Shown one piece after another: positions 14,857 through 23,352 of a DNA stretch of 64,000 bases (position 1 is the first letter of the stretch; every line of letters begins with the position of its first letter). The translations under genes were made by a program, and so were the position numbers. Source of the DNA: Brevundimonas vesicularis (GTDB lineage Bacteria; Pseudomonadota; Alphaproteobacteria; Caulobacterales; Caulobacteraceae); the NCBI RefSeq assembly GCF_027105095.1, contig NZ_CP114278.1, positions 1,860,001 through 1,924,000 of the forward strand. Direction: 5' to 3'. Below the pieces are notes generated by a model. It had not been told where the DNA came from. It saw only the letters and a program-made list of their open reading frames with translations, and did no database searches.

Positions 14857-15780
14857 TCATTGCCATCGGATCCGCTTCTGGTTGAGCCGGTGTGTGTCAT
14901 TGGCTGGCCGTGGCTGTGGTGGTGTGTTCTCGAGGCAATAGGCCAGCACGGCCTGGGGTACGCGGGTATTCGGCGAATCGGGCTCAGGACCGAAGTCGTC
15001 CTGCTTCATGCGCCAGTAGCCGGGGCTGTGCTGCCAGGACCTGACGCGATGGAACCATTGCACCTCAGCAGGGGGCCGGCTTCTCAAGAACAGATCGTCG
15101 GCCGATGGCAGGTAGGCTTCCCAGCCTCGCTTCTCGGTGAGCCAAGTATGGGCCGCCCCCATGAACCGCCCGTCTTGGTCCTTGGCGTCAGGGGAGGCCG
15201 CCACGAAAGCACCGACGGCGATCCGGAGCGACAGAGCAGGGGTTCCCTCGCTCACGATGCTGGCCACGGCTTCGCGGATCTTGGACTTGTTTGATCTGCT
15301 CGCCGAGCCCTTCGGCATCATCGCGAAAATGCGGTCGGCTTCGCTCTCCTCGTCACGAGAAAGCGCAGCGCTTCTTTCAAAGAGTTCTCTCAAAGGGTTA
15401 GGCGGAACTGGAGTTCCGGTCTCTCTGGAACTGGAGTTCTGGTCTTGAGGGGTAAGGGCGGAACTGTGGTTCCGGTCATGACTGGAACTGGAGTTCCGGT
15501 CTTTTAGGATCGGTCGGTACCTATCGGGCCGATGGAAACCTCCCGTCTGGATATCGAGATGCCCTTGGGTGTGGAGGATCTTGAGCAGCTTTCTGATCTG
15601 ACGATCGGACACACCGGCCATCTCGCCGAGGGTGGCTTGGCTGGGCCAGGCATCGCCGGTTTCGCGGTTCAGGTGGCGCGCGATGCCGAACGCGACCGCG
15701 AAAACTGTGGCGCTCAGCCCACCATCGTCCTGCACCTGCTCCAGCCACGCGAGCTTGTTGGCGGTGAAACGGTCAGACAT
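14857..15780 (-). CDS. Helix-turn-helix, phage/plasmid replication-type protein
   Basis: I choose the ATG at 15780 (307 residues); a GTG at 15858 is possible. The N-terminus (MSDRFTANKLAWLEQVQ ... FGIARHLNRETGDAWPSQATLGEMAGVSDRQIRKLLKIL) is a winged-helix domain like those of lambda-O and plasmid initiators. Next comes a low-complexity segment with DRNSSS-like repeats, produced by four 18-bp DNA repeats (15404-15501). The C-terminal half has WEAYLPSADDLFLRSRP and a Trp-rich part. It probably binds its own gene as an origin. No integrase or helicase partner is in the window. Confidence 0.72.
   Translation of the reverse strand: MSDRFTANKLAWLEQVQDDGGLSATVFAVAFGIARHLNRETGDAWPSQATLGEMAGVSDRQIRKLLKILHTQGHLDIQTGGFHRPDRYRPILKDRNSSSSHDRNHSSALTPQDQNSSSRETGTPVPPNPLRELFERSAALSRDEESEADRIFAMMPKGSASRSNKSKIREAVASIVSEGTPALSLRIAVGAFVAASPDAKDQDGRFMGAAHTWLTEKRGWEAYLPSADDLFLRSRPPAEVQWFHRVRSWQHSPGYWRMKQDDFGPEPDSPNTRVPQAVLAYCLENTPPQPRPANDTHRLNQKRIRWQ
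15404..15501. repeat. Four 18-bp iteron-like repeats inside the HTH gene
   Basis: Copies of GGAACTGGAGTTCCGGTC, or one- to two-base variants, begin at 15404, 15427, 15460 and 15484. Each contains an inverted repeat GGAACT/AGTTCC. Starts are 23, 33 and 24 bases apart, so the 15404 copy is in a different reading frame from the others: three encode DRNSSS-like peptides and one encodes ETGTPVP. Conservation of DNA across frames points to a binding or origin site rather than a protein repeat. Confidence 0.75.
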
Positions 15781-15887
15781 GAGCAAGTCGCACCGTGAAC
15801 GCTTGCGGAACGGAGTGTGGGGGATTTTGTGACGCGGTCCCTCCGGATTGTGTCGCACAGACCCTGTTTGTTCCGGTTCGTTGGCTC

Positions 15888-15916
15888 TTGCCGCAACGAT
15901 GAAACGCCCCTAGAAG
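15888..15916 (+). promoter_or_regulatory. Promoter of tRNA-Leu
   Basis: TTGCCG (15888-15893) and TAGAAG (15911-15916) are spaced by 17 bases. The second box sits in CCCTAGAAG, like the Caulobacter housekeeping -10 (GCTANAW). Transcription would begin about 10 bases before the tRNA at 15934. Confidence 0.5.
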
Positions 15917-15933
15917 GCCCGTCCTACCTCGAT

Positions 15934-16018
15934 GCGGATGTGGCGGAACTGGTAGACGCACTGGATTTAGGTTCCAGCGCCGAGAGGCGTGGAGGTTCGA
16001 GTCCTCTCATCCGCACCA
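15934..16018 (+). tRNA. tRNA-Leu (anticodon UAG)
   Basis: An 85-base class II tRNA. The acceptor stem GCGGATG pairs with CATCCGC, CCA is encoded, and the long variable arm is typical of leucine. The anticodon stem CTGGA/TCCAG encloses the loop TTTAGGT, giving anticodon TAG. The T arm has GGTTCGAGTCC. A strong terminator begins eight bases after CCA. Confidence 0.96.
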
Positions 16019-16026
16019 ATACAAAA

Positions 16027-16058
16027 AAGGCCCCGGAGCGATCCGGGGCCTTTCTTTA
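16027..16058 (+). terminator. Rho-independent terminator after tRNA-Leu
   Basis: Perfect 12-bp stem AAAGGCCCCGGA (16027-16038) and TCCGGGGCCTTT (16043-16054) with loop GCGA, then TTTCTTT-type pyrimidines. The A run on the left makes it work in part for the converging permease gene too. Confidence 0.9.
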
Positions 16059-16139
16059 TTCCTGGCCTATCGCCCTCGCGGGCTATTTGAGGCCGATAGA
16101 TGGGCCTGCCGCGATTGGTGCGACAGGCCCGGTTTGGTC

Positions 16140-17714
16140 TTAGCTGATTGGCGGCACGGGCGGCGGCGGAACGTCGCCGTCGGTTTCGTGAACCTCGACC
16201 AGACCGCGACCCAAGTGGCTCTTGCGATAGCCATAGGCGAAGTAGATCAGCAGGCCAATGCCGCCCCAGATCGGCAGCACCATCTTGGCGTCGTGCGGCA
16301 GGTTCCAGAACAGGAAGGCGCAGCCGAACGCCGACAGGGGCGCGAACACCCAGATCAGCGGCGTACGGAACGGACGGCGACGGTTCGGATCCTTGACCCG
16401 CAGCACCAGCACCGCGATCGACACCATGAAGAAGGCGAACAGGGTGCCCGAGTTCGAGATGTCGGCGAGTTGGCCCACCGGGAACAAGGCGCCGGCGATG
16501 GCGACCGCGATGCCGGTGGCGGCGGTCACGATATAGGGCGTCTTCCACTTAGGGTGGATCTTGGTCAGCCCCTCCGGCAACAGACCGTCGCGCGCCATCA
16601 CGAAGAAGATGCGGGTCTGACCGAAGATCATCATCAGGATGACCGACGGCAGGGCCAAGAGGGCGGCGGTGCCCAGGGCGTTGCCGATCTGGGGGTGACC
16701 GACGACACGCAGAACGTGGGCCAGGGCCTCGTTGGAGCAGACCAGCATTTCTGCGTTGGCGGGCAGGGCGCAGGCGGCCACGAAGGCGGGCGAGCCCGGC
16801 TGTACCGCTTCACCGGCGGCGCCCAGAACGGGCTGAGCGCCGATAGCGCCGGCGGCGCCGAGCGCGACCAGCAGATAGAAGATCGTGCAGATGGCCAGCG
16901 AGCCTATCAGGCCGATGGGCACGTTGCGCTGCGGATTCTTGGTTTCCTCGGCCGCCGTCGAAACGGCGTCGAACCCGACATAGGCGAAGAAGATCGAGGC
17001 CGCGGCGCCGACGATGCCCATCCCCGAATATTGGCCGAACAGGCCGTTAGGGGCGAACGGCGACAGGTTGGCCGACTTGATGACGGGCAGGGTGATGACG
17101 ATGAAGACCGTCAGGGCGATGACCTTGATCGCGACCAGGATCGCATTGACGCGGGCCGATTCCGTAGTGCCGACCATCAGCAGAGCCGTCACCAGCAGGG
17201 CCACGACGATGGCGGGGATGTTGACGATCCCGGCCGAGAAGTCAGGCGTGGGGATGAAGCCGTTCATCGACCAGGTCGGCCCGGCGGATAGGAGATCAGG
17301 GAAGTCGAATCCGAGCCCCTGTTCTATCAGCCCCAGCACATAACCCGACCAACCGACCGACACGGCCGAGGCGGCCACGGCGTACTCCAGGATCAGCGCC
17401 CAACCGACCGTCCAGGCCAGCAGCTCGCCCATCACGGCGTAGGTATAGGTGTAGGCCGAGCCCGAAACCGGGGCCATCGACGCCAGTTCGGAGTAGCACA
17501 GCGCCGCGACCGCGCAGACGGCGCCGGCGATGACGAAGCTGATCATCATGCCCGGTCCGGCCTTTTGGGCGGCCGAAGCGGTCAGGACGAAGATTCCGGT
17601 GCCGATGATGGCCCCGATCCCCAGAAGCGTCAGTTGAATAGGACCAAGCGACCGGTGAAGCGACTTCTTCTCGGCCGTGGCAAGGATCGCGTCGAGCGAC
17701 TTAACGCGCCACAT
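16140..17714 (-). CDS. APC-family cationic amino acid permease (CAT-type)
   Basis: The ATG at 17714 follows a GGGGG ribosome-binding region, giving 524 residues. The N-terminus has GIGAIIGTGIFVLTA, the glycine-rich first helix of APC transporters, and about 12 to 14 hydrophobic segments follow. The sequence VGFDAVSTAAEETKNPQRNVP (about 235-255) is the CAT/YfnA signature. It probably imports basic or other amino acids with protons at the inner membrane. It stands alone between the tRNA and hrpB. Confidence 0.9.
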   Translation of the reverse strand: MWRVKSLDAILATAEKKSLHRSLGPIQLTLLGIGAIIGTGIFVLTASAAQKAGPGMMISFVIAGAVCAVAALCYSELASMAPVSGSAYTYTYAVMGELLAWTVGWALILEYAVAASAVSVGWSGYVLGLIEQGLGFDFPDLLSAGPTWSMNGFIPTPDFSAGIVNIPAIVVALLVTALLMVGTTESARVNAILVAIKVIALTVFIVITLPVIKSANLSPFAPNGLFGQYSGMGIVGAAASIFFAYVGFDAVSTAAEETKNPQRNVPIGLIGSLAICTIFYLLVALGAAGAIGAQPVLGAAGEAVQPGSPAFVAACALPANAEMLVCSNEALAHVLRVVGHPQIGNALGTAALLALPSVILMMIFGQTRIFFVMARDGLLPEGLTKIHPKWKTPYIVTAATGIAVAIAGALFPVGQLADISNSGTLFAFFMVSIAVLVLRVKDPNRRRPFRTPLIWVFAPLSAFGCAFLFWNLPHDAKMVLPIWGGIGLLIYFAYGYRKSHLGRGLVEVHETDGDVPPPPVPPIS

Positions 17715-17859
17715 AAAATACCCCCACGTTTTGATGCAGCCTCTCGGCTGCTTGGGGCGGACGCTAGCGACGGATGAGGCGGCGCGCAACGCGCATGACG
17801 GGGTGGTTAAGGCGCGACGACGCTTTCGTGATCGCCCATCGGCAGGCTAGAGGCGACGT

Positions 17860-20286
17860 ATGCTGCCCATCCACGCCGTTCTGGAACCGCTGAAAGCCGC
17901 GCTGAGCGCGGACAATACGGCCGTGCTGGCGGCGCCGCCGGGGGCGGGCAAGACGACGGTCGTGCCGCTGGCCCTGCTGGATCAGCCCTGGCTGGACGGC
18001 AAGGTGCTGGTGCTGGAGCCGCGACGCCTGGCCGCACGGGCGGCGGCCGACCGGATGGCTGCGACCCTGGGCGAACAGCCGGGCGGGACAGTGGGCTATC
18101 GCACCCGCCTGCAGAGCCGTATCGGGCCGAACACGCGGATCGAGGTGATCACCGAGGGCGTCTTCACGCGCATGATTCTGGACGACCCGGGGCTGGACGG
18201 CGTGGGCGCGGTCTTGTTCGATGAGTTTCATGAACGCAGCTTGGACGCCGACCTCGGGCTGGCGCTCGCGCGCGACACGCAAGAGCTGCTGCGTGAGGAC
18301 CTACGGCTGCTGGTCATGTCCGCGACGCTGGATGTAGTCGGGGTCTCGCGCCTGCTCGACGGCGCACCGGTGATCGAGGCCGAGGGAAGAGTCTGGCCGG
18401 TCGAGACCCGGTATCTGGGCCGCAATCCGTCCGAACGGTTCGAACAGGGTGTGGCGCGCGCCTGCCTGACAGCGCTGGGCGAGGAGACGGGGTCGGTGCT
18501 GGTCTTCCTGCCAGGGCAGGGTGAAATCCATCGGGTCGCTCGGCTTGTGAACGAGCGGCTGCGGCTACCGAACGTCGATGTCGTGCCCCTGTACGGCGGA
18601 CTGGACCGGGCCGAACAGGACCGGGCTATCGAACCAGCGGCTGTGGGGCGGCGCAAGCTGGTGCTGGCGACATCGGTCGCGGAAACTAGCCTGACCATCG
18701 AAGGCGTGCGGGTGGTGATCGACGGAGGCCTGTCGCGCGTGCCGCGGTTCGAACCGTCCAGCGGCCTGACCCGACTGGCGACGGTCAAGGTCAGTCGATC
18801 CTCGGCCGAACAGAGGTGCGGCCGAGCCGGGCGCACCGAGCCGGGCGTCTGCTACCGCCTGTGGGATGAGGAACAGACGCGCGGGCTGGTCCCGCATCAG
18901 CAACCGGAGATTCAGGAGGCGGACCTGACGGGCCTCGCGCTGGATCTAGCGCGATGGGGCGCGCGGTCGGTCGAGGGGCTGGCGCTGCTGGACCCGCCGC
19001 CGGCCGGGGCCATGGCCGAAGCGCGCAAGGTGCTGACGCGGCTGGGGGCGCTGGATGCGGACGGGGGACTGTCGAAGCACGGGCTGCGGTTGACGCGAAT
19101 TCCGCTGTCACCGAGGCTGGCCCATATGGCCGCCGTTGCCTCCGACGCAGGCGATGCGATGACGGGCGCGCGGATCGCCGCAGTGCTGAGCGAGCCGGGT
19201 CTGGGCGGATCGGGCGTCGATCTGGCGGATCGCTTGGTTGGGCTGGAACGAGATCGGTCGCAAAGAGCGCGTGACGCGATGAAGCTGGCGCAGCGCTGGG
19301 CGCGCGCGGCCGGCGGTGGGTCGGGTCGGATGATCGATCCGGGACTGCTGCTAGCCGAGGCCTTTCCCGAGCGGATCGCAAAGGCGCGGGGCAAGGCGGG
19401 TGAATATCTTCTCGCCAGCGGGAGAGGGGCCGTGCTGGAGGCGACCGACCATCTGGCGCGTGAGCCTTGGTTGGCGATCGCCGAACTCGGCGGCGGCGAC
19501 ACGCGCGACCGGGTGCGACTGGCGGCGGCGCTGGAGGCGGACCGGATCGACAGCGATCTGGCGCGCCTGATCTCGACGGAGGACCGGCTGGTGCGCGAAC
19601 CCTCGGGGCGGTCGGTGATCCGGCGCTCGCGGCGTATCGGGGCCATCGTGCTGGACGAAAAGGTCGTCGGCCCGCCGGATGCGAAGACCTTGACCGCCGC
19701 TCTTCGGGCCGAGATCGAGGCGGATGGGCTGGGCGCGCTGAAATGGGGCGAGCAGGCGTTGGGACTGCGCGCTCGACTGGCCTTTCTACACGCGCGCGAC
19801 CCAGCTTGGCCTGATGTGTCGGACAACGCCCTGCTGGCCGCGCGTGAGGACTGGCTGTGGCCTTTGCTGGACGGGGCCAAGTCGCTGGAGGGGATAGCTG
19901 ACGGCCGTCTGGCCGAGGCCCTGCGCGGGCTGATCCCTTGGGACCTACAGCGGCGGCTGGACGAGCTGGCGCCCCCGCGTCTGATCACGCCGCTAGGCTC
20001 GGCGGCCATCGACTATGCCGCCGAGGGCGGGCCGCGCGTGGATATTCGCGTGCAGGAACTGTTCGGCGTCACGAAGCATCCGACTGTCGGCGGCGTGCCG
20101 TTGACCCTCGCCCTGTTGTCGCCGGCGCGGCGGCCGGTGCAAGTCACCAAGGACTTGCCGCGCTTTTGGTCGGGCTCGTGGGCGGTGGTGCGCGCGGAGA
20201 TGCGCGGCCGTTATCCCCGTCATCCGTGGCCGGAAAACCCGGCCGAGGCGCAGGCGACGAACCGGGCCAAGCCGCGCGGGACTTGA
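17860..20286 (+). CDS. hrpB: ATP-dependent helicase HrpB
   Basis: An 808-residue DExH helicase. Walker A is APPGAGKTT (25-33), motif II is DEFHER (about 119-124), motif III is VMSATLD, and motif VI is EQRCGRAGRTEPG (about 312-324). The HrpB C-terminal domain includes the conserved RHPWPENP near the end. The length matches the family (about 800-830). The family acts as an RNA helicase, with effects on mRNA handling in some bacteria. The MFS gene starts 57 bases later. Confidence 0.95.
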   Translation: MLPIHAVLEPLKAALSADNTAVLAAPPGAGKTTVVPLALLDQPWLDGKVLVLEPRRLAARAAADRMAATLGEQPGGTVGYRTRLQSRIGPNTRIEVITEGVFTRMILDDPGLDGVGAVLFDEFHERSLDADLGLALARDTQELLREDLRLLVMSATLDVVGVSRLLDGAPVIEAEGRVWPVETRYLGRNPSERFEQGVARACLTALGEETGSVLVFLPGQGEIHRVARLVNERLRLPNVDVVPLYGGLDRAEQDRAIEPAAVGRRKLVLATSVAETSLTIEGVRVVIDGGLSRVPRFEPSSGLTRLATVKVSRSSAEQRCGRAGRTEPGVCYRLWDEEQTRGLVPHQQPEIQEADLTGLALDLARWGARSVEGLALLDPPPAGAMAEARKVLTRLGALDADGGLSKHGLRLTRIPLSPRLAHMAAVASDAGDAMTGARIAAVLSEPGLGGSGVDLADRLVGLERDRSQRARDAMKLAQRWARAAGGGSGRMIDPGLLLAEAFPERIAKARGKAGEYLLASGRGAVLEATDHLAREPWLAIAELGGGDTRDRVRLAAALEADRIDSDLARLISTEDRLVREPSGRSVIRRSRRIGAIVLDEKVVGPPDAKTLTAALRAEIEADGLGALKWGEQALGLRARLAFLHARDPAWPDVSDNALLAAREDWLWPLLDGAKSLEGIADGRLAEALRGLIPWDLQRRLDELAPPRLITPLGSAAIDYAAEGGPRVDIRVQELFGVTKHPTVGGVPLTLALLSPARRPVQVTKDLPRFWSGSWAVVRAEMRGRYPRHPWPENPAEAQATNRAKPRGT

Positions 20287-20342
20287 TCGCCTTGACGCGG
20301 CGGGCGGGAAACGGGCATCGCTGGGACAACCGGGAGAAGAAG

Positions 20343-21620
20343 ATGTCCGACGTCCTGCCGAAGAACTCCACCGGCCGCGTGCTGTTCGCCAGCCTTATCG
20401 GCACGACGATCGAGTTCTTCGACTTCTATATCTACGCCACGGCGGCCGTTCTGGTGTTCCCAACGCTGTTCTTTCCGGGCGAGGATCCGGGGACGGCGCT
20501 GCTGTCCTCGTTCGCCACCTTTTCCATCGCTTTCTTCGCGCGGCCCATCGGCGCGCTGGCCTTTGGGCATTTCGGGGACCGGGTGGGACGCAAGGCGACG
20601 CTGGTCGCGGCGCTGATGACGATGGGCCTGTCGACGGTGGCCATCGGTCTGTTGCCGACGCACCAGCAGGTTGGCCTGCTTGCGCCCCTGCTGCTGGCCC
20701 TGTGCCGGTTCGGTCAGGGGCTGGGCCTGGGCGGCGAGTGGGGAGGGGCGGTGTTGCTGGCGACCGAGAATGCGCCGCCCGGAAAGAAGGCCTGGTTCGG
20801 CATGTTCCCCCAACTGGGCGCACCCATCGGCTTCATCCTGTCCACCACATCCTTCATCGTCCTGACGTCGACGATGAGCGAGACCGCGTTCGAGGGCTGG
20901 GGCTGGCGCATTCCGTTCCTGGCCAGCGCCGTGCTGGTGTTCGTCGGCCTGTGGGTGCGGCTGAAGATCACCGAGACGCCCGAGTTCCAGAAGGCGGTGG
21001 ACCGTGACGAGCGCGTGAAGGCGCCCGCCGTGACCCTGTTCGCCCATCACAAGGCGGCGCTGGTTCTGGGGACGTTCAGCGGCGTGACGACCTTCACCCT
21101 GTTTTATCTGATGACCGTCTTCGCCCTGGGGTGGGCGACGACAGGGATGGGATTAGCCCGGGCCGATGTCCTGCCCATCCAGCTGATCGGCGTGCTGTTC
21201 TTCGCTGCCTTCATCCCCGTGACAGCCTTGCTGGCGGATCGATACGGGCAGGTCAGGGTGCTGATCGCCTCGTCCGTGGGGATCGGCCTGTTCGGCTTTG
21301 TGTTCGCGCCGCTGTTCGGGGGCGGCCTCAGCGGCCTGCTGATCTTCTTTGCGCTGGGGTTCGCCCTGATGGGCTGCACCTATGGCCCCATCGGTGCCGC
21401 CATGGCGCGGCCCCTTCCCACAGCAGTTCGCTATACCGGTGCGTCGATGGCCTTCAATCTGGCGGGCATCCTGGGCGCATCGCTTGCGCCCTATATCGCG
21501 CTAAAGCTGGCCGAGCGATTCGGGCCGGGAGCCGTCGGCGGCTATCTGGCGATTTCGGCCCTGATCACCATCGCCGCCCTGTGGGGCATGGGCCGAGTGG
21601 CGCCGGAGGAGAAGCGCTAA
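20343..21620 (+). CDS. MFS transporter, metabolite:H+ symporter (MHS) type
   Basis: The ATG at 20343 follows GGGAGAAGA, giving 425 residues (the frame is open much further upstream inside hrpB). It has 12 hydrophobic segments. SLIGTTIEFFDFYIYATAA (about 16-34) is the MHS first-helix signature, and GHFGDRVGRK (about 75-84) is the MFS loop motif. The family (ShiA, ProP, KgtP) moves organic acids, shikimate or osmolytes with protons; the substrate here is unknown. The 3' end overlaps the converging RNA methyltransferase gene by four bases. Confidence 0.9.
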   Translation: MSDVLPKNSTGRVLFASLIGTTIEFFDFYIYATAAVLVFPTLFFPGEDPGTALLSSFATFSIAFFARPIGALAFGHFGDRVGRKATLVAALMTMGLSTVAIGLLPTHQQVGLLAPLLLALCRFGQGLGLGGEWGGAVLLATENAPPGKKAWFGMFPQLGAPIGFILSTTSFIVLTSTMSETAFEGWGWRIPFLASAVLVFVGLWVRLKITETPEFQKAVDRDERVKAPAVTLFAHHKAALVLGTFSGVTTFTLFYLMTVFALGWATTGMGLARADVLPIQLIGVLFFAAFIPVTALLADRYGQVRVLIASSVGIGLFGFVFAPLFGGGLSGLLIFFALGFALMGCTYGPIGAAMARPLPTAVRYTGASMAFNLAGILGASLAPYIALKLAERFGPGAVGGYLAISALITIAALWGMGRVAPEEKR

Positions 21621-22426
21621 GCTTCGTCCGTCGCGGCATAGACCATGATGCCGGTGGCGATGGCCAGGTTCAGGCTGTCGGCGCGGCCGCGCATCGGAAT
21701 CTTGACGTTGACGTCGCAGGCGGCGGCCAGGTCGTCGGTCAGGCCAGCCTGTTCATTGCCCATCAAGATAAGCGACGGCTGTTGAATGACGGCTGAACGA
21801 TGGCTGACCTTGGCGTCCAGTCGTGTGCCGACAACGCTGCCGGGCCAAGTCTTGCGCCAGGTCAGGAAAGCCTCGGGCGTCGTCTTGGTGATCGAAACGG
21901 CGAAGACCGAGCCCATCGTCGCGCGCACGGCCTCGACCGAATAGGGATCAACGCAATCGCCGATCAGAATGACTCCGCCGCAACCGGCCGCGTCCGCCGT
22001 GCGGATGATGGTGCCCAGATTACCGGGATCGCGCACCTGCTCCAGCGCGACCCAGCAGGGCGCAGAGGCGGGATTGAGGCTGTCGAGAGGCGCATAGGCC
22101 TGTTCGAACACGCCCAAGACCGTCTGCGGATTGTCGCGGCGGCTGATCTTTTGGAGGATGGCGTGGGTGACGACGATGATATCGCCGCCGGCTTTGAGCG
22201 TGGCGGCCTTGGCGCGGTCAAGCAACGGATGAGGCCGGGCATCCTCGCCGACCAGCAGCATCCGGGGCGCACGACCCTGGTCCAGCGCCTCGCCGATGAA
22301 TTTCAGACCTTCGGCCAGGAAGGTGCCGGTCAGGTCGCGTTCCTTGCGCATATGCAGGGCGCGGACGCCCTTGACCGTGTCGTTGGTCAAGGAGGTGATG
22401 ACGCGATATTCGTCTCGGGCGCTCAT
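21617..22426 (-). CDS. TrmH/SpoU-family RNA methyltransferase
   Basis: The ATG at 22426 overlaps the stop of the preceding methyltransferase gene (ATGA), giving 269 residues. An N-terminal substrate-binding domain is followed by the SPOUT knot with LEQVRDPGNLGTIIRTADAAG (about 120-140), ILIGDCVDPYSVEAVRATMGSVF (about 145-167), and LILMGNEQAGL (about 218-228). It should 2'-O-methylate an rRNA or tRNA ribose using SAM; the exact nucleotide is not predictable. Confidence 0.92.
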   Translation of the reverse strand: MSARDEYRVITSLTNDTVKGVRALHMRKERDLTGTFLAEGLKFIGEALDQGRAPRMLLVGEDARPHPLLDRAKAATLKAGGDIIVVTHAILQKISRRDNPQTVLGVFEQAYAPLDSLNPASAPCWVALEQVRDPGNLGTIIRTADAAGCGGVILIGDCVDPYSVEAVRATMGSVFAVSITKTTPEAFLTWRKTWPGSVVGTRLDAKVSHRSAVIQQPSLILMGNEQAGLTDDLAAACDVNVKIPMRGRADSLNLAIATGIMVYAATDEA

Positions 22427-23334
22427 CGGCTCCACCGCGCGAAGAAGGACAGGCCGATAGCGCGGGCGTCCGGGCCGTCTTCAGACAGGGCCAGTTCGCC
22501 CCAGTCGATCCGGCCGCCGCGATCCTGGGTCGCCTCGACCATCAGATGCGCCAGGGACAGGCCGGACACGCGGGCCGCATAGGCGTTCAGCAGCAGGAAG
22601 TCGGCATCGTCGGACAAAAGGGCGGCGCAGTCCTTGAGCAGACCAGGCATGTCCTCAAACAGGCGCCAGACTTCACCCGTAGGGCCGCGCCCGTATTTCG
22701 GCGGGTCCAGGATTATGCCCTCATACTTCGAGCCGCGACGAACTTCGCGCGCGACATACTTGCGCGCGTCCTCGACAATCCACCTGATCGGATGCTGGGC
22801 CAGGCCCGATTGTTCGGCGTTCTCGCGCGCGTAGGCGACCGACTTCTTGGAGGCGTCGACGTGAGTGACCTCTGCGCCCGCGGCGGCTGCAGCCAGGCTG
22901 GCGACGCCGGTATAGCCGAACAGGTTCAGGATCTTCGGAGCACGGCCGCTCGAACGTGAGAAGTCTCGCACCCGTACGTCCAGCCATTCCCAGTTGGCCG
23001 CCTGTTCAGGGAAGAAGGCGAGGTGGCGGAAGGGGGTGAACCTGCCGGTGAACTTCACATCGCGCCATCTCAAAGGGAAGGCGTCGATGGGGCCGTGCTT
23101 GTCGAACCGCCAGCGACCGCTGTCTTCCTCTTCCTGCTGCGGATCGAACGTCGCTGTGGCGTCTTCGAAGGCGGCCGGATCGCGGGGCGACCAAAAACAC
23201 TGCGGCTCAGGCCGGACGACGGTGTAGCGACCATAGCGCTCCAGCTTCTTGCCGTCACCGCTGTCCAGCAGGGCATAGTCGGACCAGCCGGAGGTCACGA
23301 GGGTTTCGGGAGTTTTGGAAAGGACGGGCGCCAT
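22423..23334 (-). CDS. Class I SAM-dependent (rRNA) methyltransferase, RlmI/RlmK-like
   Basis: A 303-residue protein. The SAM site is ILNLFGYTGVASLAAAAAGAEVTHVDAS (about 134-161) and the catalytic-type motif is ILDPPKYGRGPTGE (about 207-220), as in large-subunit rRNA methyltransferases that modify cytosine C5 or guanine N7. There is no PUA domain, so it is shorter than RlmI. It is coupled to the TrmH-like gene, giving an RNA-modification pair. Confidence 0.85.
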   Translation of the reverse strand: MAPVLSKTPETLVTSGWSDYALLDSGDGKKLERYGRYTVVRPEPQCFWSPRDPAAFEDATATFDPQQEEEDSGRWRFDKHGPIDAFPLRWRDVKFTGRFTPFRHLAFFPEQAANWEWLDVRVRDFSRSSGRAPKILNLFGYTGVASLAAAAAGAEVTHVDASKKSVAYARENAEQSGLAQHPIRWIVEDARKYVAREVRRGSKYEGIILDPPKYGRGPTGEVWRLFEDMPGLLKDCAALLSDDADFLLLNAYAARVSGLSLAHLMVEATQDRGGRIDWGELALSEDGPDARAIGLSFFARWSR

Positions 23335-23352
23335 CGTCGGGCTGATAGGCGC

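Noticed and set aside
15934..16018. tRNA-Leu as integration site of the neighbouring foreign-looking genes
   Set aside because: The foreign-looking genes lie on the 5' side, no integrase is present, and no copy of the tRNA 3' end was seen elsewhere in the window.
16134..17291. 385-codon ORF antisense to the amino-acid permease
   Set aside because: His/Gln/Arg/Gly-rich composition typical of reversed membrane-protein codons; no ribosome-binding site or family match.
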